Positions 1 to 9,297 of a stretch of DNA of 64,000 nt are shown piece by piece (positions within the stretch are counted from its first letter, which is position 1; the number at the start of each line of letters is the position of its first letter). The translations under genes and the position numbers were made by a program. Under the pieces are notes generated by a model that worked only from the letters and a program-made list of their open reading frames with translations, was not told the origin of the DNA and ran no database searches. The stretch lies in the NCBI GenBank assembly GCA_039105265.1, contig JAPFFF010000008.1:4836001-4900000 (forward strand), written 5' to 3'. Source of the DNA: Tritrichomonas musculus. Its lineage: Eukaryota; Parabasalia; Tritrichomonadida; Tritrichomonadidae.

Positions 1-4
1 GTCC

Positions 5-175
5 AAGACTCAATGAACCTTGGTTTGGGTGCTATTTAAGGAAGAGCAATAGTCCTTTCACCATTCCTTGTAGGCATACGATAATTATTGGTTATCAAAA
101 TTTTATGATGTTCACGAATTAATGGCATATGTATAGGTCGTTCCAAAATATCGTAGCATCTCAGTGCCTTTAATT
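5..175 (-). pseudogene. ORF remnant of unknown family
   Basis: Read on the minus strand, this stretch gives a coherent protein-like segment (for example RCYDILERPIHMPLIREHHK) with ordinary amino-acid composition, unlike the surrounding AT-rich noise. It is broken and runs out before the hAT-like element that begins at 239, so it looks like the tail of a former gene or of a mobile-element protein. I do not recognise the family. It may continue beyond the left edge of the window. Confidence 0.3.
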
Positions 176-230
176 GTTCTCAACAAAATTATTTTGATAT
201 TAATAAATATGAATTGTATAATTTTTACTT

Positions 231-238
231 TATTAATT
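231..238. repeat. left target-site duplication of hAT-like element
   Basis: TATTAATT directly precedes the CAGGG terminus at 239. The matching 8-mer after the right terminus is TATTAATA (746-753), 7 of 8 identical. An 8-bp duplication is the hallmark of hAT transposition. Confidence 0.6.
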
Positions 239-745
239 CAGGGTTGGGCAACGTTGACGTTAAAATCGTTGAACAAAATGTTATATCGTTGAATTGAACG
301 TCAACGACATTAAGGCCATTGATTATAACCGTTTCAATTTGGTCATAACGATATGTTAACGTTGAAATAATGTTGAATCAATGAATTAAGTTAACGTTAT
401 GCTTATTGAAAAGTTGAATTTTTTTGAGAGGCAACTTTTTCTGAAAAAAACTTTATCAATTCAATTTATATTTGGTATGATTTAATAAAGTATTAATATT
501 TTGAAAAAATTAGTAAATATCATTATCATATCTATATAAATACCAAATATATATATGTTATAGAAATGATAACTTAATTTTAAATCAACGACGATAGAAA
601 AAAAAAGTGCCATTTTTTTGGACGATCAATTTCAACGAAAAACTTATCGTTGATCGTTGAAGTTGAAATAACGAAGTTAACGTTGACAACGAGCCATTAA
701 AAAAGTGACGCCGTTGATCAATTTTTTCAACATTGACCATCCCTG
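239..745. mobile_element. hAT-like non-autonomous DNA transposon (MITE), 507 bp
   Basis: The ends form an imperfect 17-bp terminal inverted repeat: CAGGGTTGGGCAACGTTGA on the left and, read inward from the right end, CAGGGATGGTCAATGTTGA. The CAGGG terminus and the flanking 8-bp duplication (231-238, 746-753) are typical of the hAT superfamily. The interior has no coding capacity. It is dense in short motifs around CAACGTTGA, AACGTTGA and TCGTTGA in both orientations, especially in the outer 150 bp of each side, as expected of subterminal transposase-binding repeats. It must have been moved by a transposase from elsewhere. The nearly intact ends and duplication suggest a fairly recent insertion. 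Confidence 0.7.
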
Positions 746-831
746 TATTAATAATATTGTAGAAATCCTAATTGTAATTAATTAAATAGATCTTTACGTT
801 TAAAATTAAAATACGTTTATATTTTTTCAAA

Positions 832-1500
832 ATGAATTATGATATTCGCTCAATCATGCTCTTTCTAAACATGCAAGGAAAAGAATAGAACCAAATTAAA
901 ATAGAAATAAATAAAACATTCCATCAAAAGATAATAGGTTACTCAACTGTCACAAAATATATCAGAGAAGATTATTTTGCTTCTCACAAAACTATCGATG
1001 AAAATGACCAAATAAATTTCGAACATCTGCATTTTCAAGAATTAATTCTAAATGCTCTTAAGGATTATTCATTTTACTCATATAGAGAAATTTCTGAGAT
1101 CACCAATATTCCGAAAACAACAGTATATCGTATACTTACGAATGAACTACATTTTGTTTCTTCGCATTTAAAATGGGTTTCCCATTTTTTAAATGAGGCA
1201 CAAAAAATTACACGAGTGAAACTATCAAAAAGTTTATTATCGACCATTGAAAAAGTGAAGCACCAAAGTTTTTATTTATTCTTTACCGGAGATGAGTCAT
1301 GGATTTATCTTTCTACTGATCATACGATGTAAACAAATAAGATCAAATAGAATATGATCTTTATCATGAAGAAGTCGATATTGATCTAGACTGTAGAACC
1401 ACAGCAGAAAGTTCATTCCTTCGATGTATTATATTTTTATAATTTAGATCTAACAGATTTCCCAATATTCTCAAAGATAGAACTAAAGGATTATTAAGAT
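832..1500 (+). pseudogene. decayed mariner (Tc1/mariner) transposase
   Basis: The frame from ATG 832 runs to a stop at 1330, with one internal TAG at 886. It reads as a mariner-type transposase N-terminal half: a helix-turn-helix segment (REISEITNIPKTTVYRIL), then the linker of HLKWVSHFLNEAQKITRV type, then TGDESWIYLSTDH, the mariner block holding the first catalytic Asp. A recognisable continuation follows in another frame (MIFIMKKS, then KVHSFDVLYF) to about 1500. The second and third acidic residues are not visible and I see no terminal repeats. This family is abundant in trichomonads; this copy is dead. Confidence 0.65.
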
Positions 1501-1506
1501 AATTTC

Positions 1507-1690
1507 TTTGTTTATGCCTTGACTCAGTCAAGAGTTTTCACCGAGGAAGAGATAAATCATTTAAGATACTATTTACAAACAAATGATTCGAATTCTAAAT
1601 AGTTATCTTGGGAAACAATCAATATAATCAATATCATTATTTTCTAATTGGATAGGAATCCCATTTATAATAGTAATTGGGAAATAAACC
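1507..1690 (+). pseudogene. possible Myb-like domain remnant
   Basis: One frame reads SRVFTEEEINHLRYYL, then SWETINI, then RNPIYNSNW. The spacing of Phe, Trp, Arg and Trp resembles a single trichomonad Myb repeat (FT-x-E-E ... W-x-x-I ... R-x-P-x-Q-x-x-x-x-W). It contains in-frame stops, so it could only be a relic. It lies directly between the mariner remnant and the exportin-like gene. The match is a pattern only and could be chance. Confidence 0.25.
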
Positions 1691-1786
1691 AAAAAATAAA
1701 TATATTCTATTGAATGCATTTGAAGAACTTTAAACTTTTTTAGTGCCTAAAACTAGTTAACTAAAATATATTAAATATAATAAAAA

Positions 1787-1793
1787 TAACGAT
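1787..1793 (+). promoter_or_regulatory. TAACGAT Myb-type promoter motif
   Basis: TAACGAT ends 14 bases before the ATG of the exportin-like gene, which lacks an initiator TCA motif. TAACGA-type elements are known Myb sites in trichomonad promoters. With one occurrence in AT-rich DNA this is only suggestive. Confidence 0.3.
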
Positions 1794-1807
1794 TTTCCAA
1801 AATTTTA

Positions 1808-4800
1808 ATGATTTCTTCAGATCAGTTAAATGAGCTTGAAAATACAATTAAAAGTCTATATACTAGTGGAAATAATGAACAACAACAGGAAATTCTCCAG
1901 ACATGGTTTAAAAATCCAGAATATTTTTCATTAACGAAATACATTATTGAAAAATGTATACCAGAATCTTCAACTCCCAAAATAATGTTAACTCATTTTG
2001 CAATTCGTTCATGCTGCTCGCTCCTTGATTACGTTTGCCCTACATGGTCAGACCAAGATTTCATTAATATGTCTCAATGGTGCTTAAACATTTTTATGAA
2101 TGAAATCAATCATTTCGTGTTAGTACCACTATTAATGCAAGCATTTTGTAACCTTTATGCTCAACTTGTTGTTTTTGGATGGCATGTTTCAAGTGAATTT
2201 CAAGATTTTACTTCTTTCATTAATTTCGGATGTACCAAAGATAAAACTGATGGCTCGTTATCCACACAATCAGAACTTTTTTGGGAACATATTTTATGCG
2301 GCTCAGCGGCTCAGTGGTGTGGAAGAATTCGATTGTACACAGCAATTGTTGAAAAAATGACATTTATTCATAATATTAAAACAACACAGGTTGATAAATT
2401 CAAAGAGGAACCACTTTTCCAATGCTTTGATTTTGCTGTACGAACTCTCGATATATTATTGCACAAACAATATCCGCCTCAATATTCTCAAGATGAAATC
2501 TTTATTTTAATTGAATATTCTCTTCAACTTTTAAATGCATGCTTATCGTTTGACGATGATTCAATTCATAATGACAATATTGAAACAACAAAAATTGTTC
2601 TTCCACCTTCTTGGTCTTCGTACAAAAAATTTACACAGATCGTCGACTGTTTATTTCAATTATATGAATTAGCTCCTCCAAATTTACAAAGAGAATTTCT
2701 TAAAGTCCTTTTCCTCTTTTCATCAATTCAATCAAGTTTAATCATCCCACATGAAATTCAATACGCAGAACCATTTTTTTCCAGTATTCATAGAATTATA
2801 AGTAAACTCCCACCTGTCTCTATAATCAATGATGATAACTTACCTTTAATGATTAACATAATATTGAAAATTTTATTATTAGCTGGAAGAAAGAATGTAC
2901 CACAATATCTACAATCAAATTATGATGATTTATCAAAAAACCTTTCCTTTTTAAACTTTATCCAAACTATCGATTTACTTACAAAAAGTGTTTTTGATGT
3001 CCATTTTTTATTAAAGTCACCTGATTCAATCATTAATGTTTTAAAATTTTGGGAATTATTATCGTCTATCATCAATGATTGTAGTATAGCCCTTGAAGAT
3101 TCTGACTTCAATATACGCGAAATTGAAAAGATAGAAAATGAACAAAAAATGATCAAATTGAAAAAAAATTATGTTTTAGATGAAGCTGATTCGGTCCCAT
3201 TACGTAATTTTGTGCAAATAGTCAAACCTTTAATTGCAAATACCATAAACAGCTATACTCAGCTTTTGATTCAAGTTGTTCAGCAACAACCAGAAGCTGC
3301 ACACGAAATTTTTTTATCAGATTTGACACAAACAAACCATTTTATGAAACCTGTTCTGCCAATAGGAAGAGTGATTGGGGAAGATTTTTATAAATACATT
3401 CTTGATGGCTTTAAAAGTTTATTATCTTCTTATCAAGAAGATCCTAATAATTTGGTGACTGAATTACAACTCTGCTTGTTTGCTATGATTATATCTCCTC
3501 CTGTATTTCAAAAATTTAGGAATAAAATGGCACCGACAAATACACTAAAAAATATGATGATGCTAAATAATAATAGTTTATCACAATCACAGTCTCAACC
3601 ATTTATTTTAAATATGGCATCTTTTTCATCCTTTTCATCAGAAACCGATGGCGATTTCATCGACCATAATTTTGACCATACCGGTGAATATCAATATTTT
3701 TCTTATGCGGAAAATCATGCCGAATCGATGTTTACTGATGTGTCAATGATTGGCATTTTAGAGCTTTTTAAAAAGACTTACGAATTAATTGTAAATGGAA
3801 ATGTTAATAATATATATATGGAAGAAGTCATTCTTTACATAATTACACAGTTTATAACTTCAAATTTCATCAGTGATAGAAATCCCATTCCTTTACCTCA
3901 AATTGTTACTGAAAATACAGGATTTTCTAATTCAACAGAACTACGTGAAGTTTTTTTACACAGAATTATAACTTCAATTAGCACTTTTTCAACAAATAAT
4001 CGTATTATTTCACTTGCAATGAATTCGATATCCCAATGGACAGATAAAGTAGTAGTTTCTGAAAAAGTTATTTTTATTACTGAGCTATTAGAAGTTTATT
4101 ACAAAAATTTGGCAATGGTTTTTGATTCTATGCACACAAAACATATTAGAGTACAATTTCACCAAATAATTGGTCAAGTTATTGATTATGAACCAAAAAA
4201 TCAGATTTTTTACTCTTTCTTCCAAGGAATATCTGATCGTTATGAACAATTATTAAAATCACCTGATGAAAATCTTGCTCTAGGATTGATATTAGATCTC
4301 CGTGGGATTATTAGTGGTATTGAAAAATCTTCGGAAGCTTATAACCTTTCTTTTGATTACATTTTCCCTAAACTTAAACTTTTTCATGATATGGGACTCA
4401 ATTTTCCTTCAATTTTTAATCAATACTTGAAATTCTTAACAGAATTCACTGATATTAAAAAACAAAGAATATTGTTTCCTCGGCATTCAGCAAATGGTTT
4501 GAAATTGGCCAAAGCTGCTATGGCATTTTCAATTGCCTTTTTTGATCATGCACCACGATCTCTTGACCAATCTTCAAAATGCCTTTATTACACTATCAAA
4601 ATAATGGAAAATATATTTTCATCAGGCTATTCAAATCTTGGAGCGATGATTGCATATAATGATCCTATAATAATTCAGATATTTACTTCATTTTTAAATT
4701 TCGCTCATGTTATTGATTTCAATGATATTGTTCGTTATCCAAAACATCTAATTCAAATTATTCGTTTAATGGAATGCTTATTTAACAATTTTTCTGATTT

Positions 4801-5215
4801 TATTGTAAATATAGATATTTCATTTTTACGAACAGCCTTGATTATTTGCACTTACTTTAACAATCCAAGCGATTATGATTCAATTAAAAAAACATTTAGG
4901 GTTATATCAAGTATAACAGATTGTTGTGTCAGACTAGATGGAACACCAAAAGGCAAAGAGTTATTTGAAAATACAAGAGAAACTTTCTGTGGTGTATTAC
5001 AAATGCTTGAAACGTTCATAATGAAGATGAAATTCAGTATCCAATTTCAAGATTCTGATGTTCATTATGAACAATTGATCGAGCTAACAAAGAATGTTCT
5101 AAGAATGAAACCATCAAATTGGACGGAAATTAGACAAAGACTTTCTTTATTCCTAAAATCACTTAAAGATGAAAGAGCCAAGAAATTAATTGATGATCTA
5201 GTGTCAATCAAATAA
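1808..5215 (+). CDS. exportin-7/RanBP16-like karyopherin
   Basis: This is a 1135-residue all-helical protein with HEAT-repeat character throughout and no low-complexity regions. The N-terminus resembles exportin-7: an opening helix with L-x-x-L-E-N, then a block ending in LYAQLVVFGWH (exportin-7 has LYARITKLGW at the same place), then PLFQCFDFAVRTLDILL, comparable to the exportin-7 SLFDIF-x-L-S-C-N-L-L segment. Length is close to the roughly 1087 residues of human XPO7. The family binds Ran-GTP and carries cargo through nuclear pores. The start is the first ATG, 14 bases after a TAACGAT motif. The stop overlaps TAAA. Exportin-4 or another large karyopherin is the main alternative. Confidence 0.6.
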   Translation: MISSDQLNELENTIKSLYTSGNNEQQQEILQTWFKNPEYFSLTKYIIEKCIPESSTPKIMLTHFAIRSCCSLLDYVCPTWSDQDFINMSQWCLNIFMNEINHFVLVPLLMQAFCNLYAQLVVFGWHVSSEFQDFTSFINFGCTKDKTDGSLSTQSELFWEHILCGSAAQWCGRIRLYTAIVEKMTFIHNIKTTQVDKFKEEPLFQCFDFAVRTLDILLHKQYPPQYSQDEIFILIEYSLQLLNACLSFDDDSIHNDNIETTKIVLPPSWSSYKKFTQIVDCLFQLYELAPPNLQREFLKVLFLFSSIQSSLIIPHEIQYAEPFFSSIHRIISKLPPVSIINDDNLPLMINIILKILLLAGRKNVPQYLQSNYDDLSKNLSFLNFIQTIDLLTKSVFDVHFLLKSPDSIINVLKFWELLSSIINDCSIALEDSDFNIREIEKIENEQKMIKLKKNYVLDEADSVPLRNFVQIVKPLIANTINSYTQLLIQVVQQQPEAAHEIFLSDLTQTNHFMKPVLPIGRVIGEDFYKYILDGFKSLLSSYQEDPNNLVTELQLCLFAMIISPPVFQKFRNKMAPTNTLKNMMMLNNNSLSQSQSQPFILNMASFSSFSSETDGDFIDHNFDHTGEYQYFSYAENHAESMFTDVSMIGILELFKKTYELIVNGNVNNIYMEEVILYIITQFITSNFISDRNPIPLPQIVTENTGFSNSTELREVFLHRIITSISTFSTNNRIISLAMNSISQWTDKVVVSEKVIFITELLEVYYKNLAMVFDSMHTKHIRVQFHQIIGQVIDYEPKNQIFYSFFQGISDRYEQLLKSPDENLALGLILDLRGIISGIEKSSEAYNLSFDYIFPKLKLFHDMGLNFPSIFNQYLKFLTEFTDIKKQRILFPRHSANGLKLAKAAMAFSIAFFDHAPRSLDQSSKCLYYTIKIMENIFSSGYSNLGAMIAYNDPIIIQIFTSFLNFAHVIDFNDIVRYPKHLIQIIRLMECLFNNFSDFIVNIDISFLRTALIICTYFNNPSDYDSIKKTFRVISSITDCCVRLDGTPKGKELFENTRETFCGVLQMLETFIMKMKFSIQFQDSDVHYEQLIELTKNVLRMKPSNWTEIRQRLSLFLKSLKDERAKKLIDDLVSIK

Positions 5216-5741
5216 AATACTAATCCTATTTGTTTGACATCGCTTTTTTTATTGATAAAACCTGATCAATATTGAATGAGCACGTTAACTTATCTTACCA
5301 TAATATTGTTCCATGTCACTTGTTTTTATTATTATTTCATATATTTATAGAACTGAAAATCAGTATGATAAGTATACACAAATCAAAATTAGTTTGATTT
5401 GGTAATTAATAAATGATATTTTTGCGTTAAAATTCACTTTTTTTTAGATAAACATTGCTCATCAGACATAAAACAACGATTTAAAATGTATTTTAGACAC
5501 ATATATTCAGTATATAAAGGTTTGAGTAATCTTTCTATTTATTCCAGTAATTTTAGAAATAAATCTATATCATTTTATCATTCTCATTATAAGTATTGTT
5601 TTTTCAGACAAATAATTACAGAATCAAACATTATAATATGATAATTATGGAAATAAAAGACATTTTTTGAACTTTGTTCATGAAATTTTATTTGAATAAC
5701 CACAGAAGAATTGTGAAGATTTTACGGTTAAATTTTGGAAT
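5216..5741. other. intergenic, 526 bp
   Basis: This is AT-rich spacer between two co-oriented genes. Apart from the TACGGTTA motif at 5723 (listed separately), I see no repeats, RNA gene or coding frame. Confidence 0.6.
5723..5730 (+). promoter_or_regulatory. M3-like core promoter motif TACGGTTA
   Basis: TACGGTTA ends 11 bases before the SOF1 ATG. It fits the form I recall for the trichomonad M3 motif ([AGT][AG]C[CG]G[TC]T), a Myb-bound core promoter element found at genes lacking a classical initiator. No TCA-Py-(T/A) lies close to this ATG. The consensus is recalled from memory. Confidence 0.35.
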
Positions 5742-7064
5742 ATGAATCCAAAGGTCAAGGTCATTGCTAGACGAGAAGCAGACTTTGGAAGAGCTACTAG
5801 AGCTGAAGGATTTAAAACATTTAAAAATACATCGCCAGATTTGCATCCACTTTCTCAACAAACCGAATATGTTCGTGCCATAAGAGCGGCCAAAATGAAA
5901 CATATGTTTGCAAAGCCATTTATTGCATCACTTGCTGGCCATTCTGAATCTGTTTATAGTTTATGTCGTCATCCTAGAAATCTTCGACAAGTTGTTTCAG
6001 GAGGTGCAGACGGAGAAGTTAGAGTATGGGATGTTCCATCACGCGAATGTAAAAGAGTTATTAAAGCTCATCCACAAATCGTAAATGATGTTGCTTGCGC
6101 ACCAAATGATAACCTTATTTTAAGTGTAGGATCAGATTCAAATGTTTGCGGATTTGGTGAAGGAGATAGCAGTTTTGCTTTTTTAAGTGATGGTGCTCTT
6201 TCTGCAGTGGATCATTCTTGGAATGATGACACTTTCGTTACTGCAGGCACTCATATTGACCTTTGGTCGCCTCTTCGGAACAGTCCAATACAAAGATTTT
6301 CTTGGGGATCATCAGAATATGTTGATTCTGTTTTCAACCAATCAGAAGCTAACTTAATTTGTGCTTGCGCTAACGATAGATCGATTATTATTGCAGATAC
6401 AAGAACAAGAGAAGTGGCAAGATCAATTACATTAGAAATGAGAACAAACGCTGTTGATTGGAATCCACAAATGCCTTATTATTTCATTACTGCTAATGAT
6501 GACAGTGCACTCTATTTATTCGATATGAGGAAAACAGAAACAGCTATACGTGTTTATACAGATCATTTAGGCCCCGTTACCTGCGTTAACTTCTCTCCAA
6601 ATGGTAAACAATTTTTATCAGGCTCGTATGATGAAACGATTCGAATTTGGGATTGGGAAAATATCAAATCAAAGGATTGTTACCATACTCATCGTATGCA
6701 ACGAGTTTATTGCTGCTGCATTTCTCCAGATTCAAAATTTGCTTTGTGCGGAAGTGAAGATATGAACATCAGAATTTTCAAAACAACTGCAAATGAGGAA
6801 TTAGGAGTGGTTAACCAAAAACAAAAAAAGGCTCAAAATTATCAAGAGAGACTTCTCAAAAAATGGAGACATGCACCAGAAGTAAAATCAATTGCTGAAA
6901 AACAGAATCTGCCAAAGAAATTATTCAATAAGAGAAGAGAAAGAGCAATCATGATGGCTGCACAGGATAGAAAGAATATCGCAAGAATGGCACATGCTAA
7001 AAACCCAGAGGAACTTAAACCAGAACCATTAAGAGTTAAAAGAATCGTTAAAGATGAAACTTAA
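5742..7064 (+). CDS. SOF1/DCAF13 WD40 protein, SSU processome
   Basis: This 440-residue protein aligns by eye along its whole length with yeast Sof1 and human DCAF13. The N-terminal extension has the family pattern (RREADFGRATR, then LHPLSQQTEYVRAIRAAKM, then FAKPFIASLAGHSESV). Several WD40 blades follow, for instance VSGGADGEVRVWDV and FLSGSYDETIRIWDWE. The C-terminal Sof1-specific tail is basic and contains HAPEVKSIAEKQNLPKKLFN. Sof1 is part of the small-subunit processome, which makes 18S rRNA in the nucleolus; DCAF13 can also be a CUL4 substrate adaptor. Length matches the family (about 445). The start is the first ATG and the stop overlaps TAAA. Confidence 0.88.
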   Translation: MNPKVKVIARREADFGRATRAEGFKTFKNTSPDLHPLSQQTEYVRAIRAAKMKHMFAKPFIASLAGHSESVYSLCRHPRNLRQVVSGGADGEVRVWDVPSRECKRVIKAHPQIVNDVACAPNDNLILSVGSDSNVCGFGEGDSSFAFLSDGALSAVDHSWNDDTFVTAGTHIDLWSPLRNSPIQRFSWGSSEYVDSVFNQSEANLICACANDRSIIIADTRTREVARSITLEMRTNAVDWNPQMPYYFITANDDSALYLFDMRKTETAIRVYTDHLGPVTCVNFSPNGKQFLSGSYDETIRIWDWENIKSKDCYHTHRMQRVYCCCISPDSKFALCGSEDMNIRIFKTTANEELGVVNQKQKKAQNYQERLLKKWRHAPEVKSIAEKQNLPKKLFNKRRERAIMMAAQDRKNIARMAHAKNPEELKPEPLRVKRIVKDET

Positions 7065-7246
7065 AACAGTTATGATGATAGATGTTGATTCTTATTTTAT
7101 ATTAATTTATATAAAGTTGTTATTTTTGTAGAAATATATTTTATTTATAACTTTTTCAATGAGTTCATCAGAAAAAATTGTCTTTTTATTTCTAAACTTT
7201 TCTTTATTTTTGTACGTTTAGATGATAAAAACTTGATATAAAAAAT

Positions 7247-8413
7247 ATGGATAAACCAATTGAGTTTCAAATTATTGAAGAGATTCAACAAAATGATTTA
7301 GAAATCGCTGATGAAAAAGTGCTTGATCAAAGAATTGTTGATGCTGAACTCCAACTTCGATCTATCAGAGATCAAGAAAATCGTCTCAAAGATCAATATG
7401 AAAAAATTCAAGAGAAACTTGAAAATGCAAGCAAAAAAAATGATTTAATGATGGATGATTTTACAAAAACTGATAATGATCCTGTCAACCCAAGTGGGAC
7501 TGGGTCTTTTTTTGTACAACTCCGCCATTTAGAAGCAGAAATTGAAAGATGGGAAAATACTAAAGAGAGGTTAGAGTCACTTACACATAGCCTGGAAGGC
7601 GATATTAGTAGTGCTTCTGCACAAAGAAACCGTTTGATGAAAAAAACAGAAAGTTTACGTGAACAATGCCAAAATGCTAAAATCAACCAACTAGCAAAAC
7701 AAAACGAATTAAAATCTCTCAACGATAAATTATTAATGACAACGACTGAACTTGATGATTTAAAAAGAGATGTAGAAGAGATTAAAAAGAAAATTCAAGA
7801 TAGGGCACAAGAAGCTCAAGAATTAAGTCCGGAAGAGCTTGCATTATTAATAGCACAAAAGAATTTTCTTCAAAAAGAAGTAATGGAAAAGAGGAAATTT
7901 TTAGATAGTTTAATAAATGAAGAAAATAGTACTAATACAAGAATTAACAATCTTAAAATACGAAACCCAAGAAAGAATAAAAACACATATTTGATATCAA
8001 ACTGGTTTCATGATCGGATTAATTTAATCTCAAAAATTAAAAATCTAAGAAAAGAAATGAAAAATTTGCAAACCAGAGAGCGTGGAACTATTCGCAGTGT
8101 TGAACGAAATCAGCAACAGATTGAAAGTATTAATTTTAATAATGATGAAATTAAACTAGCTTTAATAGCAGAAAAAAATTTGTATAAGTTTGAAAAATCA
8201 CAATTTATGCTTGATGCAATGGAAATTGAACAAAGATATACACAAAAACTTCAAACAAGATCTGGAAAACTTGATAAAACCCAAACAGTAATTGATGAAT
8301 TTAAAGATTCAACAGAATCAGTTATGAGGTTAAATGAAGAATGTGTAACAGATGATACAAGAAAATCTCTTCTTTTGGAAGAATTACGCGAACTCCGAAA
8401 ACAGTTTTTCTGA
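7247..8413 (+). CDS. coiled-coil protein, unknown function
   Basis: This 388-residue protein is almost entirely charged helix. Heptad-like segments rich in Glu, Lys, Gln and Leu run from about residue 25 to the end, with one break around residues 80-90 (NPSGTGSFF). No enzymatic or targeting motif is visible. A short conserved-looking patch near residues 245-260 (YLISNWFHDRINLISKIKNL) interrupts the coil. It could be a cytoskeletal, flagellar or centrosomal component, since trichomonads have many such proteins, but nothing here proves that. It is convergent with the NOT gene and ends in TGA without an overlapping TAAA. Confidence 0.75.
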   Translation: MDKPIEFQIIEEIQQNDLEIADEKVLDQRIVDAELQLRSIRDQENRLKDQYEKIQEKLENASKKNDLMMDDFTKTDNDPVNPSGTGSFFVQLRHLEAEIERWENTKERLESLTHSLEGDISSASAQRNRLMKKTESLREQCQNAKINQLAKQNELKSLNDKLLMTTTELDDLKRDVEEIKKKIQDRAQEAQELSPEELALLIAQKNFLQKEVMEKRKFLDSLINEENSTNTRINNLKIRNPRKNKNTYLISNWFHDRINLISKIKNLRKEMKNLQTRERGTIRSVERNQQQIESINFNNDEIKLALIAEKNLYKFEKSQFMLDAMEIEQRYTQKLQTRSGKLDKTQTVIDEFKDSTESVMRLNEECVTDDTRKSLLLEELRELRKQFF

Positions 8414-8658
8414 TTTTTGGTCAAAGTAAAAATGTTTTGTTTGAATTTAACAAAAATGAAAAAGAAAAAAAAGTATAAACATTTTTTTTTTTTTACATTC
8501 TTCTTTTTTCAAAGTTAATTTGATTAGTATTGAAAATTATATTATTCGAATTGGATTCGCAAAGAGTTAATAGTATAAAATAATCAATTTTATGAATATA
8601 AAATAAGTTAAAACATACAAATGAAACGTTTGATTCTAACAAGTAAATAAATTATGAT

Positions 8659-9258
8659 TCACTCTGTTTCTAAAAATTCATATTCAAGTTTGAAAGAATT
8701 TCTGATTCTAACACACCATCCATCTGATGTGTTGTGATCAAAATATTCAAAAGCAGCAACTTCAAATTTATCGTTAATTTCAGTTGGCTCAGAAATGCGG
8801 TGAAACCATGTTTGATATTTCGTGTGGAATCTCCATCCACGCTGTTTAAGTTCATTTCCAGCAAACATCTGTTGTGAAGTTCCGGGAAAATAGAAAAAAA
8901 TATAGAAAAGTGTGGATAAATCATAACGCCTGAAAAAATCAGGTTGTAAAAGTTTCATATTTGGAGTTTGCGGATAGTCTGATGGAGTCTGTATATAATT
9001 CTGGGGTTTATAGTCTGCAAGATCGAATGGAACGTCAGGAATTAAGTCAATAGATGAGAAAAGAGCATGAGAAAAATCTTGTTGGGTCATATCAGTTTGT
9101 AATAAGGCTTCTGGACTCTTAAGTTCAATAGGATTATAAAATTGGGCTTGATGGATATTAGAATTTGATACAACTTTTTTAAGGGGCTGATTTATAGTAT
9201 TATTTTTTTCTTGGTTATGATCGCCAGGTTTTCTTTGCCCAGGCCTTTTATTCGTCAT
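8659..9258 (-). CDS. NOT2/NOT3/NOT5 family protein of the CCR4-NOT complex
   Basis: This protein has 199 residues. The C-terminal half (about 112-199) is a NOT box: LSTLFYIFFYFPGTSQQMFA, then an L-x-x-R-G-W-R-F-H block, then W-F-H-R, then a Y-F-D turn and the ending F-x-L-E-Y-E-F-L-E. This follows the CNOT2/CNOT3 C-terminal domain (L-E-x-L-F-Y-I-F-Y-x-x-P ... W-R-Y-H ... L-E-Y). The N-terminal half is disordered and polar. CNOT2 and CNOT3 heterodimerise through this domain on the NOT1 scaffold, which controls deadenylation and mRNA decay. The protein is much shorter than animal CNOT2 or CNOT3, closer to a minimal NOT2. It is divergent from the gene at 9298, with only 39 bp between start codons. 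Confidence 0.85.
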   Translation of the reverse strand: MTNKRPGQRKPGDHNQEKNNTINQPLKKVVSNSNIHQAQFYNPIELKSPEALLQTDMTQQDFSHALFSSIDLIPDVPFDLADYKPQNYIQTPSDYPQTPNMKLLQPDFFRRYDLSTLFYIFFYFPGTSQQMFAGNELKQRGWRFHTKYQTWFHRISEPTEINDKFEVAAFEYFDHNTSDGWCVRIRNSFKLEYEFLETE

Positions 9259-9297
9259 TTAAATTCTTGATTTTTAAATTTTTTATCTCACATTTCA
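9259..9297. promoter_or_regulatory. 39-bp divergent promoter
   Basis: Only 39 bases separate the ATG of the minus-strand NOT gene (9258) from that of the plus-strand gene (9298). On the plus strand TCACAT (9288-9293) fits the trichomonad initiator TCA-Py-(T/A), with the A+1 eight bases before ATG. No good initiator is seen on the minus strand. Both transcripts must start within or beyond this gap, so one start could lie in the other gene. Confidence 0.5.

Noticed and set aside
8705-8720. TTCTAACACACC resembles the trichomonad intron branch/3' splice motif ACTAACACACAG
   Set aside because: It lies antisense to the NOT gene, has no partner GTAYGT nearby, and the sense frame is intact through it.
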